The notes below the pieces were generated by a model that searched no databases, had not been told where the DNA came from, and was given only the letters and a program-made list of their open reading frames with translations. DNA of 64,000 bases from contig NZ_RAPS01000001.1 in assembly GCF_003610255.1 (NCBI RefSeq), positions 3,782,001 to 3,846,000 of the forward strand. The letters run 5' to 3'. The stretch comes from Streptomyces sp. TLI_171. Lineage in GTDB: Bacteria; Actinomycetota; Actinomycetes; Streptomycetales; Streptomycetaceae. Positions 25,022 to 33,826 of this stretch are shown piece by piece (position 1 is the first letter of the stretch; each line of letters opens with the position of its first letter). The translations under genes were made by a program, and so were the position numbers.

Positions 25022-25444
25022 CTACTCGGACTCGCCGTAACGGACCAGGTAGGCGGCGAACCGGCCGAGGTCCTCGTCGTCCCAGGAGGTGAAGCGGTCG
25101 GTGAAGGCCCGCCGTCGCTGCTCGTACGCCTCGGCGAGCAGCTGCTCGCCCGCCCCGGTCAGGTGCAGCAGCTGGCCGCGCTGGTCGTCCGGGTCGGCCT
25201 CGCGCTTCAGCAGGCCGAGCTTCTCCAGCGCGCCGACCTGCCGGCTGACGGTGGACTTGTCGAGCATGAAGTGCGAGGCCAGGTCGGCGGCCCGGCAGGA
25301 GCCCCGCTCCTTCACCAGGTCGAGCATGCTGTAGGTGACCAGCGAGAGCTCGGGGTGCAGCTGGGCTGCCTTGTGGCGGGCCCGGCGGGCGAACGCGGTG
25401 AGCTCCCGCTGGATGGTCTCCAGCGCGGCGTCGCGGTCGGGCAT
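25022..25444 (-). CDS. MarR-family regulator
   Basis: A 140-residue winged-helix regulator: ELSLVTYSMLDLVKERGSCRAADLASHFMLDKSTVSRQVGALEKLGLLKREADPDDQRGQLLHLT is a classic MarR DNA-binding region including the wing. It lies 54 bp downstream of the DUF3533-like gene on the same strand and probably represses that operon from the inverted repeat at 26548-26570. Ligand unknown. Confidence 0.85.
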   Translation of the reverse strand: MPDRDAALETIQRELTAFARRARHKAAQLHPELSLVTYSMLDLVKERGSCRAADLASHFMLDKSTVSRQVGALEKLGLLKREADPDDQRGQLLHLTGAGEQLLAEAYEQRRRAFTDRFTSWDDEDLGRFAAYLVRYGESE

Positions 25445-25498
25445 GGCGGTGGCTCCTTCGTCGTGCGGTGTTGCCGACCACGGTAGGGGCAGCCGCGC

Positions 25499-26527
25499 TC
25501 AGACGCCGACCGCCTCCGCCATCTCCTCCTCCTCGGCGGGCTCGACCGCCGCCGGACGGGCCCGCCGGTGCTCGGTGCGGGCCGCGAGCACGAGCAGCGC
25601 CGCACCGGCCGCCAGCCAGCCGAACAGGGTGACGAGGTGGCCGCCGAACCCGGCCCGGCCGCCGAAGTACACGTGGTCGCGGACTCCCTCCAGCAGGCCC
25701 GCGCCGTTCCAGAAGGAGTGCAGGGCGCCGAAGAAGCCGTTCTGCAGGGCGGGTTCGAAGATGCCGCCGGAGCTGGTGAAGTTGAGCATCACGAACAGCG
25801 CCATCACGGTCAGCGTGTTCCACCGGCCGAGCCAGGTGTGCAGGGCGGTGCCGATCGCCACGATGCCCGCCGCGTACAGCCAGGACATCGCCCAGGTGCC
25901 GAGCAGCCCGTGCTCCACCAGGTGGAACATCGGCCCGGCCAGGGCCGCGCCGAGCAGGCTGACCACCAGCGCCACGCCGAGGCCGAGCAGCGCCCGGACC
26001 CGCATCGTCAGGGCCGCGCCGGCCGCGCCGAGCACCGCGACCGAACCGTAGGAGCCGATGCTCAGCGCCACCAGCAGGAAGAACAGGCCCTGCCCGGTGG
26101 GGTCGCCGGCCGGCAGCGGGGTCAGCTCCTGGACGGCGAGCGGCTTGCCCTGGTGCGCGGCGACCTGGGTGAACACCTTCTCGGCGGCGGTCGCCGAGGT
26201 CTCCGAGCTCGCGGTGGCGACCAGCAGGGTCGGCGCGGCGGCGTCGGGCACGTACGCGGCGACCAGGTCGCGGTCGAGCAGTTGCTGCCGGGCGGCGTCG
26301 GGTCCGGCCACGGTGGTGACGTCCAGCCCGTCGCCGGCCTTGTCCTGGAGCGCCCGGGCGAGCGGCTGGGCCTGTGCGGCCGGTCCGACCACGGCGACCT
26401 TCAGGTGGTGCGGGGCGGGGGCGTGGAAGGCGGACAGGTAGGCGACGCCCATGCCGAGGCACATCAGCAGCGGTGTGACCAGGTGGGTGAGGACGTGCCG
26501 CAGGGCGGGGCGGGACACCGCAGGCAT
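25499..26527 (-). CDS. DUF3533/ABC-2-like membrane protein
   Basis: A 342-residue protein with one N-terminal membrane segment (LVTPLLMCLGMGVAYLSAF), an extracellular domain (~40-145), and about five C-terminal membrane segments from GLFFLLVALSIGSYGSVAVLG onwards. This matches DUF3533 or YhgE/Pip-type proteins, which resemble ABC-2 permeases without an ATPase. A MarR gene follows in the same direction, an arrangement often seen for drug- or stress-inducible membrane proteins. ATG 26527 has GGAGC upstream. Confidence 0.75.
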   Translation of the reverse strand: MPAVSRPALRHVLTHLVTPLLMCLGMGVAYLSAFHAPAPHHLKVAVVGPAAQAQPLARALQDKAGDGLDVTTVAGPDAARQQLLDRDLVAAYVPDAAAPTLLVATASSETSATAAEKVFTQVAAHQGKPLAVQELTPLPAGDPTGQGLFFLLVALSIGSYGSVAVLGAAGAALTMRVRALLGLGVALVVSLLGAALAGPMFHLVEHGLLGTWAMSWLYAAGIVAIGTALHTWLGRWNTLTVMALFVMLNFTSSGGIFEPALQNGFFGALHSFWNGAGLLEGVRDHVYFGGRAGFGGHLVTLFGWLAAGAALLVLAARTEHRRARPAAVEPAEEEEMAEAVGV

Positions 26528-26547
26528 GACAGCTCCATGGTTGGCAA

Positions 26548-26570
26548 GTACAACTATCGTTTAGTTGCAC
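26548..26570 (-). promoter_or_regulatory. MarR-type operator upstream of the DUF3533 gene
   Basis: GTACAACTA and TAGTTGCAC are inverted arms (8 of 9 matching) around TCGTT, 21 bp before the start. The AGTTG/CAACT core and size are typical of MarR binding sites, and a marR gene is in the same operon. Confidence 0.65.
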
Positions 26571-26643
26571 TTTACAACGCAGAGATGCTGCGCATCCATC
26601 CCTTCCCCCACCCTGTGGCACACCTCTCAGCCCACCCGCGGCC

Positions 26644-26967
26644 CTACAGCAGGTCGTCGAGCTCCCGCATCAGCCGGGCCTTGGCCCGCGCCCCCACCAT
26701 CGAGCGCAGCGGCTCACCGTCCTTGAACACCATCAGCGTCGGCATCGACAGCACCCCGTACGCGGCCTGCGTCTCCGGGTTCACGTCCACGTCCAGCGAG
26801 ACGATCTTCAGCTTCCCCGCCTGCTCCACGGCCATCTCCGCCAACACCGGCGCGAGCATCCGGCACGGCGGGCACCAGTCCGCGGTGAACTTCACCAGCA
26901 CCGGTCCCTCGGCAGCCAGCACCTCGCTCGCGAAGTCCTGGTCGGTCACGCTCTGCACGCCACCCAC
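26644..26967 (-). CDS. Thioredoxin with WCPPC active site
   Basis: A 107-residue thioredoxin-fold protein. The active site is ADWCPPCRMLAPVLAE (~29-44), with Pro-Pro instead of the usual Gly-Pro, and the cis-Pro loop is VLSMPTLMVFKDG. The rest is standard. GTG 26967 has GGGAGG 5 nt before it. The MerR gene ends 21 bp upstream, so both form an operon, a pairing common in actinobacteria. The changed dipeptide probably shifts the redox potential; this is inference from known thioredoxin variants. Confidence 0.9.
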   Translation of the reverse strand: MGGVQSVTDQDFASEVLAAEGPVLVKFTADWCPPCRMLAPVLAEMAVEQAGKLKIVSLDVDVNPETQAAYGVLSMPTLMVFKDGEPLRSMVGARAKARLMRELDDLL

Positions 26968-26988
26968 GGCGGCCTCCCTCTCGGTCTC

Positions 26989-27408
26989 TCAGTCGCTGCC
27001 CTTCGGCCGCGCCAACTCGCAGCGCGGCTCCTCGTCCACCGCGGCCAGCGCGTCCCGCGCCGCCTCGGCCTGCGCCAACTGCGCCGCCACTTGGTCCCGG
27101 ACCTCGCTCAACCGGGCCACCATGGCGTCCAGTTCACCCAGCTTCGCCCGGTACACCTCCAAGGAGGCCGGACACGAATCACCGGCCGGATGGCCGGCCT
27201 GCAGGCACTCCACGAACGGCCGGGTCTCCTCCAGCTCGAACCCGAAGTCCTGCAGCATCCGGATCTGCCGCAGCAGCCGCAGGTCCTCCTCGTCGTACGC
27301 CCGGTACCCGTTCCCCCCGCGCCGCGCGGGCAGCAACCCCCGCGACTCGTAGTACCGCAGCGCCCGCGTGGTGGTCCCCGCCCGCTGTGCCAGCTCGCCG
27401 ATCCGCAT
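26989..27408 (-). CDS. MerR-family regulator paired with thioredoxin
   Basis: A 139-residue MerR regulator: MRIGELAQRAGTTTRALRYYESRGLLPARR and YRAYDEEDLRLLRQIRMLQDFGFELEETRPFVECL, then a coiled coil (~82-125). Cys residues occur in VECLQ, DSCPAS and PRCEL, so redox or metal sensing is possible but no known metal-binding pattern is evident. The start at 27408 is set by homology; the frame runs 7 codons further upstream. Confidence 0.85.
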   Translation of the reverse strand: MRIGELAQRAGTTTRALRYYESRGLLPARRGGNGYRAYDEEDLRLLRQIRMLQDFGFELEETRPFVECLQAGHPAGDSCPASLEVYRAKLGELDAMVARLSEVRDQVAAQLAQAEAARDALAAVDEEPRCELARPKGSD

Positions 27409-27422
27409 GCCACGACGGTAGA

Positions 27423-27442
27423 CCTTCACCCCGACGTCAAGG
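27423..27442 (-). promoter_or_regulatory. MerR-type dyad before merR-trx
   Basis: On the minus strand CCTTGAC and GTGAAGG (6 of 7 matching) flank GTCGGG, about 15 bp upstream of the MerR start. MerR-family proteins bind such dyads in their own promoters; the -10 box cannot be fixed. Confidence 0.45.
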
Positions 27443-27503
27443 CCAGCCCACTGCGCACCGAATCTCCCCGACGACCACCCGGCAAGATCGTTACGCTCGC
27501 CTG

Positions 27504-28307
27504 ATGACCGACCACACCACGGCCCTGCTCGCGGCCTACGACCAGCACATGCGCGGACTCGGCGCCCCCGGCGACGGCGAGACCCACGACAGCGACGGCC
27601 CGCTGCTGCGCAAGTACGGCGGCTTCCGCGGCTTCGTCACCTCCCCCGCCCCCGACCTCGGCCTGCGCGGCGAGGCCCTCGACCGGCTGATCGCCCGTCA
27701 GCGCGACTTCTTCACCGCCCGCGGCGAAGCCGTCGAGTGGAAGACCCGCGGCCACGACCTGCCCGCCGACCTCCCCGCCCGGCTGACCGCCGCCGGTTTC
27801 GTCCCCGAGGAACCCGAGACCGTCCTGATCGGCCTCGCCGCCGAACTCGCCGCCCCCACCCCCACCCCCGAGGGCGTCACCATCCGGCGCACCACCTCGC
27901 CCGCCGACATGCAGCGCATCGCCGCGATGGAGTCCGAGGTCTGGGGCGAGGACTGGAGCTGGCTCGCCGAGGACCTCACCGCCCGGGCCACCGGCTCCGA
28001 CGACTTCCTCGTCCTGGTCGCCGAGACCGACACCCCCGTCAACCCCGACGTGGTCTCCGCCGCCTGGCTCACCCGCACCCCCGGCTCCGAGTTCGGCGGC
28101 CTCTGGGGCGGCTCCACCCTCGCCGCCTGGCGCGGCCGCGGCATCTACCGCGCCCTGGTCGCCCACCGCGCCCGCTGGGCCCTCGACCACGACATCCGCT
28201 ACCTCCAGGTCGACGCCTCCGCCGACAGCACCCCCATCCTGCGCCGCCTCGGCATGCACCCCGTCACCACCACCACCCCGTACATCTGGACCCCGCCCAC
28301 CGCCTGA
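27504..28307 (+). CDS. GNAT-family N-acetyltransferase
   Basis: A 267-residue protein. The C-terminal half (~125-265) is a GNAT domain: VTIRRTTSPADMQRIAAMESEVWGEDWSW, AAWLTRTPGSEFGGLWGGSTLAAWRGRGIYRALVAHRARWAL holds the acetyl-CoA binding motif R-G-R-G-I-Y. The N-terminal part is helical and specific to this group. TACGCT (27492-27497) lies 6 nt before the ATG, a leaderless arrangement. Acceptor substrate unknown. Confidence 0.82.
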   Translation: MTDHTTALLAAYDQHMRGLGAPGDGETHDSDGPLLRKYGGFRGFVTSPAPDLGLRGEALDRLIARQRDFFTARGEAVEWKTRGHDLPADLPARLTAAGFVPEEPETVLIGLAAELAAPTPTPEGVTIRRTTSPADMQRIAAMESEVWGEDWSWLAEDLTARATGSDDFLVLVAETDTPVNPDVVSAAWLTRTPGSEFGGLWGGSTLAAWRGRGIYRALVAHRARWALDHDIRYLQVDASADSTPILRRLGMHPVTTTTPYIWTPPTA

Positions 28308-28473
28308 CCCCGCCACCCGACCCGGTCCACGGGGCCGGCCCGACACCCCGTCCGAGCTGCGAAGTCACCTCCCGCCGAAAAAATCTCGAGGTTTCTCCGC
28401 CAGCATGTAGAGAACCCCCTCCCCCGCTCCGACCACTGGACGCAAGCACACCCACCAGAAGGAAGTGGTCCCG

Positions 28474-28827
28474 ATGAAGTACCTGCTGATGACCTACGGC
28501 AACCAGGAGAAGTGGGCGTCCCTCTCGGCCGAGGAGTGGCCCGCGGCGATCGCGCAGCAGGACGCGTTCAACAAGCGGTACCAGCAGACCGGGGAACTGC
28601 TCGGGGCGTACGGCACGGCGGACGCGGCGATGAGCCGGCTGGTGCGACGGGTGGACGGGCTGCCGGTGGTGAGCGACGGGCCGTACCTGGAGACCAAGGA
28701 GTACATGGCGAGCTTCTACCTGCTGGACTGCGAGAGCGAGCAGCGGGCACTGGAGATCGCCGCCGACATGCCGTGGGCGGACCGGGAGCCGGTGGAACTG
28801 TGGCCGATCCTGCACGAGGCCCAGTGA
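28474..28827 (+). CDS. YCII-related (DGPF) protein
   Basis: A 117-residue protein with the YCII/DGPF fold: MKYLLMTYGNQEKW, VSDGPYLETKEYMASFYLLDCESEQRALEIAADMPW, VELWPILHEA. The DGPY variant of the DGPF motif is present. This protein family is the constant neighbour of ECF42 sigma factors, and here its stop overlaps the sigma start (GTGA), so the two are translationally coupled. Enzymatic role unknown. GAAGGAAG precedes the ATG. A weak ECF42-like -35 (TCTCGA, 28384-28389) lies upstream. Confidence 0.9.
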   Translation: MKYLLMTYGNQEKWASLSAEEWPAAIAQQDAFNKRYQQTGELLGAYGTADAAMSRLVRRVDGLPVVSDGPYLETKEYMASFYLLDCESEQRALEIAADMPWADREPVELWPILHEAQ

Positions 28828-30065
28828 GCCGGGGGCCCGATGCCGACCAGGACCTGCTGCGCGAGCTCGCGCCGCAGGTCCTGGCGGCGTTGCTGCGCCG
28901 CCACCCGGGCGCCTTCGACAGCTGCGAGGACGCGGTGCAGGAGGCGTTGCTGGCGGCGGCGGAGCAGTGGCCGGCCCAGGGGCGGCCGGACAACCCGCGG
29001 GGCTGGCTGGTGACGGTGGCCTCGCGCCGGCTGGTGGACCTGGTGCGGGCGGACCGGGCGCGGCGGGAGCGGGAGGAGCGGCTGTTCCTGGCGACTCCGC
29101 AGTCGGAGTTGCTGGGGCGGGCGGCGGACGCCGGCCCGGCCGCGGACCGGGACGATTCGCTGGCGCTGCTGTTCCTGTGCTGCCATCCGGCGTTGACCGC
29201 GCCGAGCCGGATCGCGTTGACGCTGCGCGCGGTGGGCGGCCTGAGCACGGCGCAGATCGCGGCGGCGTTCCTGGTGCCGGAGGCGACGATGGCGCAGCGG
29301 ATCAGCCGGGCGAAGCAGACCATCCGGTCCTCGGGGCTGCCGTTCGCGCTGCCGGCGGCGGCGGAGTCGGCGGAGCGGCTGCGCGAGGTGCTGCAGGTGC
29401 TGTACCTGGTGTTCAACGAGGGGTACACGGCGACCGGCGGCAGCGATCTGACGGTGGCTCACCTCTCCGACGAGGCGATCCGGCTGGCCCGGCTGCTGCA
29501 CCGCCTGCTGCCGGCGGACGCGGAGGTGATGGGACTGCTGGCACTGATGCTGCTGACGGACGCCCGGCGGCCGGCCCGGACGGGCCCGGACGGGGAGCTG
29601 GTGCCGTTGGCGGAGCAGGACCGTTCGCGGTGGGACGCGGCGGCGATCGCGGAGGGCACGGCGCTGGTGGAGCGGGCGCTGCCGGCGGGGCGGGTGGGGC
29701 CGTACCAGTTGCAGGCGGCGATCGCGGCGCTGCACGACGAGGCGCCGGACGTGACGGCGACGGACTGGCCGCAGATCCTGGCGCTGTACGACCTGCTGCT
29801 GCGGGTGGCGCCCGGTCCGATGCCGGCACTGGGACGAGCGGTGGCGCTGGCGGAGGTCCACGGCCCGGCGTCGGCGTTGGAGGAGCTCGGCGCGCTGGAG
29901 CCGGAGCTGGAGCGCCACCACCGCTTCCACGCGGTGCGGGCGGAGCTGCTGGCGCGCTCCGGCGACCGGGCGGCGGCCGCGGCGGCGTTCCGCCGGGCCG
30001 CGGCGCTGGCGACGAGCCTGCCGGAGCGGCGTCACCTGTCCGAGCGGGCCCGCGACGTGGCCTGA
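28824..30065 (+). CDS. ECF sigma factor of the ECF42 type
   Basis: A 413-residue sigma factor. Sigma-2 is ~5-75 (RRHPGAFDSCEDAVQEALLAAAEQW, NPRGWLVTVASRRLVDLVRAD), sigma-4 ~110-165 (GGLSTAQIAAAFLVPEATMAQRISRAK), and a long C-terminal helical, TPR-like extension of ~230 residues (LYLVFNEGYTATGG, AIRLARLLHRLLP, GPYQLQAAIAALHDEAP). Such an extension and the DGPF neighbour define ECF42. The extension is reported to be needed for activity, and no anti-sigma gene is present here, consistent with the group. GTG 28824 overlaps the upstream stop. Confidence 0.9.
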   Translation: MSRGPDADQDLLRELAPQVLAALLRRHPGAFDSCEDAVQEALLAAAEQWPAQGRPDNPRGWLVTVASRRLVDLVRADRARREREERLFLATPQSELLGRAADAGPAADRDDSLALLFLCCHPALTAPSRIALTLRAVGGLSTAQIAAAFLVPEATMAQRISRAKQTIRSSGLPFALPAAAESAERLREVLQVLYLVFNEGYTATGGSDLTVAHLSDEAIRLARLLHRLLPADAEVMGLLALMLLTDARRPARTGPDGELVPLAEQDRSRWDAAAIAEGTALVERALPAGRVGPYQLQAAIAALHDEAPDVTATDWPQILALYDLLLRVAPGPMPALGRAVALAEVHGPASALEELGALEPELERHHRFHAVRAELLARSGDRAAAAAAFRRAAALATSLPERRHLSERARDVA

Positions 30066-30069
30066 CGGG

Positions 30070-31248
30070 TCATCGGGCGGTGGCGGCGGCCACGGCGGCG
30101 TCGATCGCCCCGTGGAGCTCGGCGCGCAGGCCGAGCCGGCTGGCGCGGATGTCGACGGCTTCGGCGACGGCGGGCTGGGCGTAGCGGTCGACGGATTCGC
30201 GGATGCCGTTGACCAGGGGCGCACCGGCCTGGCCGAGTTCGCCGCCGATGACGATGGCGGCGGGGTTGAGGCAGTTGACCAGGTCGGCGAGGACGCGGCC
30301 GATGGTGCGGCCGGCTTCGCCGATGACGCGGGCGGCGGCGGGGACGTCGGCGAGCTCGCCGAGCGGCGGCAGGTCGACCGGGTCGCCGGGGCGGGCGCCG
30401 GGGGTGAGGACGTGGACCAGCCGGCGGCGGACCTCGACGATGGAGGCGACGGACTCCAGGCAGCCGCGGTTGCCGCAGCGGCACCAGGTGGCGGCGTCGG
30501 GGAGCTGGATGTGGCCGATCTCGCCGGAGATGCCGCTGGCGCCGCGGTAGATCCGGCCGTCGAGCAGGAGTCCGGCGCCGATGCCGGTGGAGGCCTTGAC
30601 GTAGACCAGGTCGTTGACGGCGCGGTCGCTGCCGTAGGCGCGTTCGCCGCGGGCGCCCATCTCGGCGTCGTTGCCGACGGTGACGGGGCGGCCGAAGACC
30701 CGGCCGAGTTCGGCGGCGGGGTCCATGCCGATCCACTGGGAGAGGGTGGAGGGGGCGCGGACCACGTTGGTGCGGGTGTCGAGGGCGCCGGGGATGCCGG
30801 CGGCGATGGCGGTGATCCGGTCCAGGGTGTGGCCGGCGGCGGTGAGCGCCTGGTCGGCGAGCGCGGCGGCGGCGTCGAGGACCTCGCGCGGGTGGTTGTC
30901 GACGTCGAGGTGGGCGGTGGCCTCGCCGAGCACGGTGCCGGCGGTGTCGGCGACGGCGCAGGTGACGTGGGTGTGGCCGAAGTCGAACGCGAGGACCAGG
31001 GCGTGGGCGCGGCGCAGGGTGACGGCGGCGGCGCGGCGGCCGCGGCCGGCGGCGCCGGCGGTGGTGGTCTCGCTGACCAGGCCCTCGCCGAGCAGGTCGG
31101 TGACGGCGCTGCTGACGGCGGAGCGGGAGAGCCCGGTGAGCCGGCTGATCTCGGCGCGGCTGAGCGTGCCGTGCTCGCCGAGGACGGCGAGCAGGGTGGC
31201 CCGGGTGCGCAGGCGGCGGGCCGAGGGGGCCGGGGCGGGGGCTGTCAT
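30070..31248 (-). CDS. rok7B7: ROK-family repressor, Rok7B7-like
   Basis: A 392-residue ROK regulator: N-terminal winged HTH (TLLAVLGEHGTLSRAEISRLTGLSRSAVSSAVTDLLGEGLV) and a sugar-kinase-like ROK domain (LVLAFDFGHTHVTCAVAD, SGEIGHIQL) with the zinc motif CRCGNRGCLE (~268-277). In Streptomyces coelicolor the orthologous type lies beside xylFGH and links sugar uptake to carbon control and antibiotic production; the same neighbour is found here, with one small gene between. ATG 31248 has TACCGT (31256-31261) 7 nt upstream on its strand, suggesting a leaderless mRNA. Confidence 0.85.
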   Translation of the reverse strand: MTAPAPAPSARRLRTRATLLAVLGEHGTLSRAEISRLTGLSRSAVSSAVTDLLGEGLVSETTTAGAAGRGRRAAAVTLRRAHALVLAFDFGHTHVTCAVADTAGTVLGEATAHLDVDNHPREVLDAAAALADQALTAAGHTLDRITAIAAGIPGALDTRTNVVRAPSTLSQWIGMDPAAELGRVFGRPVTVGNDAEMGARGERAYGSDRAVNDLVYVKASTGIGAGLLLDGRIYRGASGISGEIGHIQLPDAATWCRCGNRGCLESVASIVEVRRRLVHVLTPGARPGDPVDLPPLGELADVPAAARVIGEAGRTIGRVLADLVNCLNPAAIVIGGELGQAGAPLVNGIRESVDRYAQPAVAEAVDIRASRLGLRAELHGAIDAAVAAATAR

Positions 31249-31408
31249 GCCCGGAACGGTAGCGGACCCGGAACCTGTTTTCACCGTTGAACGGATTATT
31301 TAACGTTGCCGTTGTCCTCTTGACGGACGAATTGGCCTATACCTATCGTCTACGACAGCAGCAGTACCTCATGTGCCGGTCTGAAGACGTGCCGGGAGAG
31401 GAAGGCCG

Positions 31409-31636
31409 ATGAACGCCACCCAGAGCCGTCATCGCTGGTGCGTCGAGATCCCGCACGCGAACGAAGTCCGCGCCGGTCGCCACCTGTTCATCGTGGACGC
31501 CGCCGCGGAGGAGGACGCCCGCCGCGAGGCCATCGAACGCGCCGAGTCGGCCGAGGCCCGCCGCCACCGCCGCGATGCCGCCCTGGACCTGGCCCAGGTC
31601 ACCGTGGTCCACCTCGGACTGCTGCGCCACCACTGA
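31409..31636 (+). CDS. Small hypothetical protein, Ala/Arg/Glu-rich
   Basis: A 75-residue protein (MNATQSRHRWCVEIPHANEV) whose second half is a charged helix (EEDARREAIERAESAEARRHRRDAA) followed by a short hydrophobic tail. The N-terminal part, with RHLFIVDAAAEEDARREA, could be a small alpha/beta fold. AGAGGAAGG precedes the ATG. It is divergent from rok7B7 and convergent with xylH. Family not recognised. Confidence 0.55.
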   Translation: MNATQSRHRWCVEIPHANEVRAGRHLFIVDAAAEEDARREAIERAESAEARRHRRDAALDLAQVTVVHLGLLRHH

Positions 31637-31688
31637 CGACACGATCCCCCGACGGCCACCGGCCGCCGGGGGATCGCCGCGTCGCAGG

Positions 31689-33017
31689 TCAGGCCCGGCC
31701 GGCCGACTTCTGGGTCCGCCGCGCCAGCGAGTCGACCACCGCGGCGGCCAGCAGCACCGCGCCGGTGATCATGAACTGGATGGCGTTGCTCAGGCCCTCG
31801 ATGTTCATCCCGGACTGGATCGAGCCGATCACCAGCGCACCCAGCAGCGCCGACCAGGTCGAACCGCGCCCGCCGAACAGGCTGGTGCCGCCGATGACGG
31901 CCGCCGCGATCGCGTTCATCAGCAGGTTGCCGCCGCCGGAGGTCTGCGAGGCCGACTGGATCTGCGCGGCCAGGAACAGGCCGCCGATCGCCGCCATGGT
32001 GGAGCAGATCATGAACACCGTGATCCGCACCCACGCGACGTTGATGCCGGCCCGCCGGGCGCCCTCGATGTTGCCGCCGAGCGCGAACACCTTCCGCCCG
32101 TACGGGGTGCGGCGCAGCACGAACTCCAGCACCACCACGAAGGCCAGGAAGATCAGCAGGGCCAGCGGCAGGCCCTTGTACTGGTTGAGGGTGTACGCGG
32201 CGAGGAAGCCGACCACCGCGAGCGCCACGGTGCGGATCACGATGTCGACGGTGGTCCGGTACGGGATGCCCGCGGCCCGCCGCCGTTTGGTGTCCAGCAG
32301 CGTCATCCCGAGGAACAGCAGCGTCCCGGCGGCGGCCAGTCCGTAGGCGGCGACCTGCTGCCCGAAGATGGTCGAGTACATCCGGGAGACCACGTCCTTG
32401 CCGGACATGTTGACGGTGCCGTTGGCGCCCAGGATCTGCAGCATCAGGCCGTTCCAGCCCAGGTTGCCGGCCAGCGTCACGATGAACGCGGGCACGCCGA
32501 CCTTGGCGAAGAACAGGCCCTGCACCAGGCCGACCAGCGCGCCGCCGACGACCGCGGACAGCAGCGCCACCCACTGGTTGACGCCGTGCGTGACGTTCAG
32601 GACGGCGAAGATGGCCGCGCACAGGCCGCTGACGTAGCCGACCGACAGGTCGATCTCGCCGAGCAGCAGCACGAACACCACGCCGACGGCGATCATGCCG
32701 GTGCCGACGATCTGCTGGGACAGGTTGGACAGGTTCTGCGCCGACAGGAAGCTGCTGTTCAGCGAGCCGAACACGGCCCAGATGATGATCAGCGCGACCA
32801 CCACCGGGGCCGAGCCGAGCTCGCCGCTGGTCAGCCGGCGCTTGAACTCGATCAGGTAGCCCTTCAGGCCCTCCTGACGGACGATCAGCCGCGGGTCGAC
32901 CGCGGGGGCGGCCCCCGCGGCGACCGGGACCGGGGCGTTGACGCCGCCGGTCGGCATGCTGTCCTCGGGCAGCGGGCGCCGGTGCGCGTCCTCGGGGTCG
33001 GGAATGTTGCCGCTCAC
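31689..33017 (-). CDS. xylH: Sugar ABC transporter permease, XylH-like
   Basis: A 442-residue permease with about ten hydrophobic segments and the RbsC/XylH pattern (GTGMIAVGVVFVLLLGEIDLSVGYVSG, NLGWNGLMLQILGANGTV, RRTPYGRKVFALGGNIEGARRAGINV, NAIAAAVIGGTSLFGGRGS). The EIDLSVG motif is the hallmark of this family. GTG 33017 overlaps the stop of the ATPase gene by 4 bp (GTGA). With the binding protein and ATPase it forms a simple pentose/hexose importer. Confidence 0.92.
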   Translation of the reverse strand: MSGNIPDPEDAHRRPLPEDSMPTGGVNAPVPVAAGAAPAVDPRLIVRQEGLKGYLIEFKRRLTSGELGSAPVVVALIIIWAVFGSLNSSFLSAQNLSNLSQQIVGTGMIAVGVVFVLLLGEIDLSVGYVSGLCAAIFAVLNVTHGVNQWVALLSAVVGGALVGLVQGLFFAKVGVPAFIVTLAGNLGWNGLMLQILGANGTVNMSGKDVVSRMYSTIFGQQVAAYGLAAAGTLLFLGMTLLDTKRRRAAGIPYRTTVDIVIRTVALAVVGFLAAYTLNQYKGLPLALLIFLAFVVVLEFVLRRTPYGRKVFALGGNIEGARRAGINVAWVRITVFMICSTMAAIGGLFLAAQIQSASQTSGGGNLLMNAIAAAVIGGTSLFGGRGSTWSALLGALVIGSIQSGMNIEGLSNAIQFMITGAVLLAAAVVDSLARRTQKSAGRA

Positions 33018-33796
33018 AGGCTGCCGCCCTCTCCACGGGCCCGACGGCGCGTCACGGCGTTGTCCGTGGCGCCGGTGATGGCCGAGATGATCTGCTCCTG
33101 GTTGGTCGACCGCTTGTCGAAGACCCCGTTGTTGCGGCCCAGCCGCAGCACCGCCACGGTGTCCGCGACCGCCATCACGTCGGCCATGTTGTGGCTGATC
33201 AGGATCACCCCGAGGTTCTGCTCGCGCAGCCGCTCCACCAGGTCGAGCACCTGGGCGGTCTGCTCGACGCCGAGCGCGGCGGTCGGTTCGTCCAGGATCA
33301 CCACCTTGGGCGAGCCGATCAGCGCGCGGGCGATCGCCACCACCTGGCGCTGACCGCCGGAGAGCGAGGCGATCGGGATCCGCACGCTGGGGATGCGGAT
33401 GGAGAGGGTGTCCAGCAGCTGCCGGGAGCGCCGCTCCATCCCCACCTCGTCCAGCACCAGACCGAACTGCTTGAGCTCCCGGCCGAGGAACAGGTTGCCG
33501 ACCACGTCCAGGTTGTCGCAGAGCGCGAGGTCCTGGTACACGGTGGCGATGCCCAGGTGCTGGGCGTCCTGCGGCCGGTGGATCGCGACCGGCCGCCCCT
33601 CCCACTCGATCACGCCCTCGTCCGGCTGGTAGACCCCGGCGATGGCCTTCACCAGGGTCGACTTCCCGGCGCCGTTGTCGCCGACCAGCGCGACCACCTC
33701 GCCGGTTCGGACCTCCAGCTCGATGTCGGTGAGCGCCTGGACGGCGCCGAACCGCTTCGAGATCCCGCGCAGGGCCAGTACGGTCTCACCCGCCAC
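33014..33796 (-). CDS. xylG: Sugar ABC transporter ATPase, single-domain XylG type
   Basis: A 260-residue ATPase with Walker A GDNGAGKST, Q-loop VYQDLALCDNL, signature LSGGQRQ, Walker B VVILDEPTAAL and H-loop ISHN. It has one ABC domain, half the length of Escherichia coli XylG, so it probably works as a homodimer. GTG 33796 is preferred since GAGGAG lies 9 nt before it; an upstream in-frame TTG touches the ribosome site. It is the middle gene of xylF-xylG-xylH. Confidence 0.92.
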   Translation of the reverse strand: MAGETVLALRGISKRFGAVQALTDIELEVRTGEVVALVGDNGAGKSTLVKAIAGVYQPDEGVIEWEGRPVAIHRPQDAQHLGIATVYQDLALCDNLDVVGNLFLGRELKQFGLVLDEVGMERRSRQLLDTLSIRIPSVRIPIASLSGGQRQVVAIARALIGSPKVVILDEPTAALGVEQTAQVLDLVERLREQNLGVILISHNMADVMAVADTVAVLRLGRNNGVFDKRSTNQEQIISAITGATDNAVTRRRARGEGGSL

Positions 33797-33826
33797 CGCG
33801 ATCAACTCCTCTACGGTCGACGGTGC

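Noticed and set aside
28384..28420. ECF42-type autoregulatory promoter before the DGPF gene
   Set aside because: TCTCGA differs from the expected TGTCGA and no convincing -10 follows at the right distance, so it is only mentioned under the gene.
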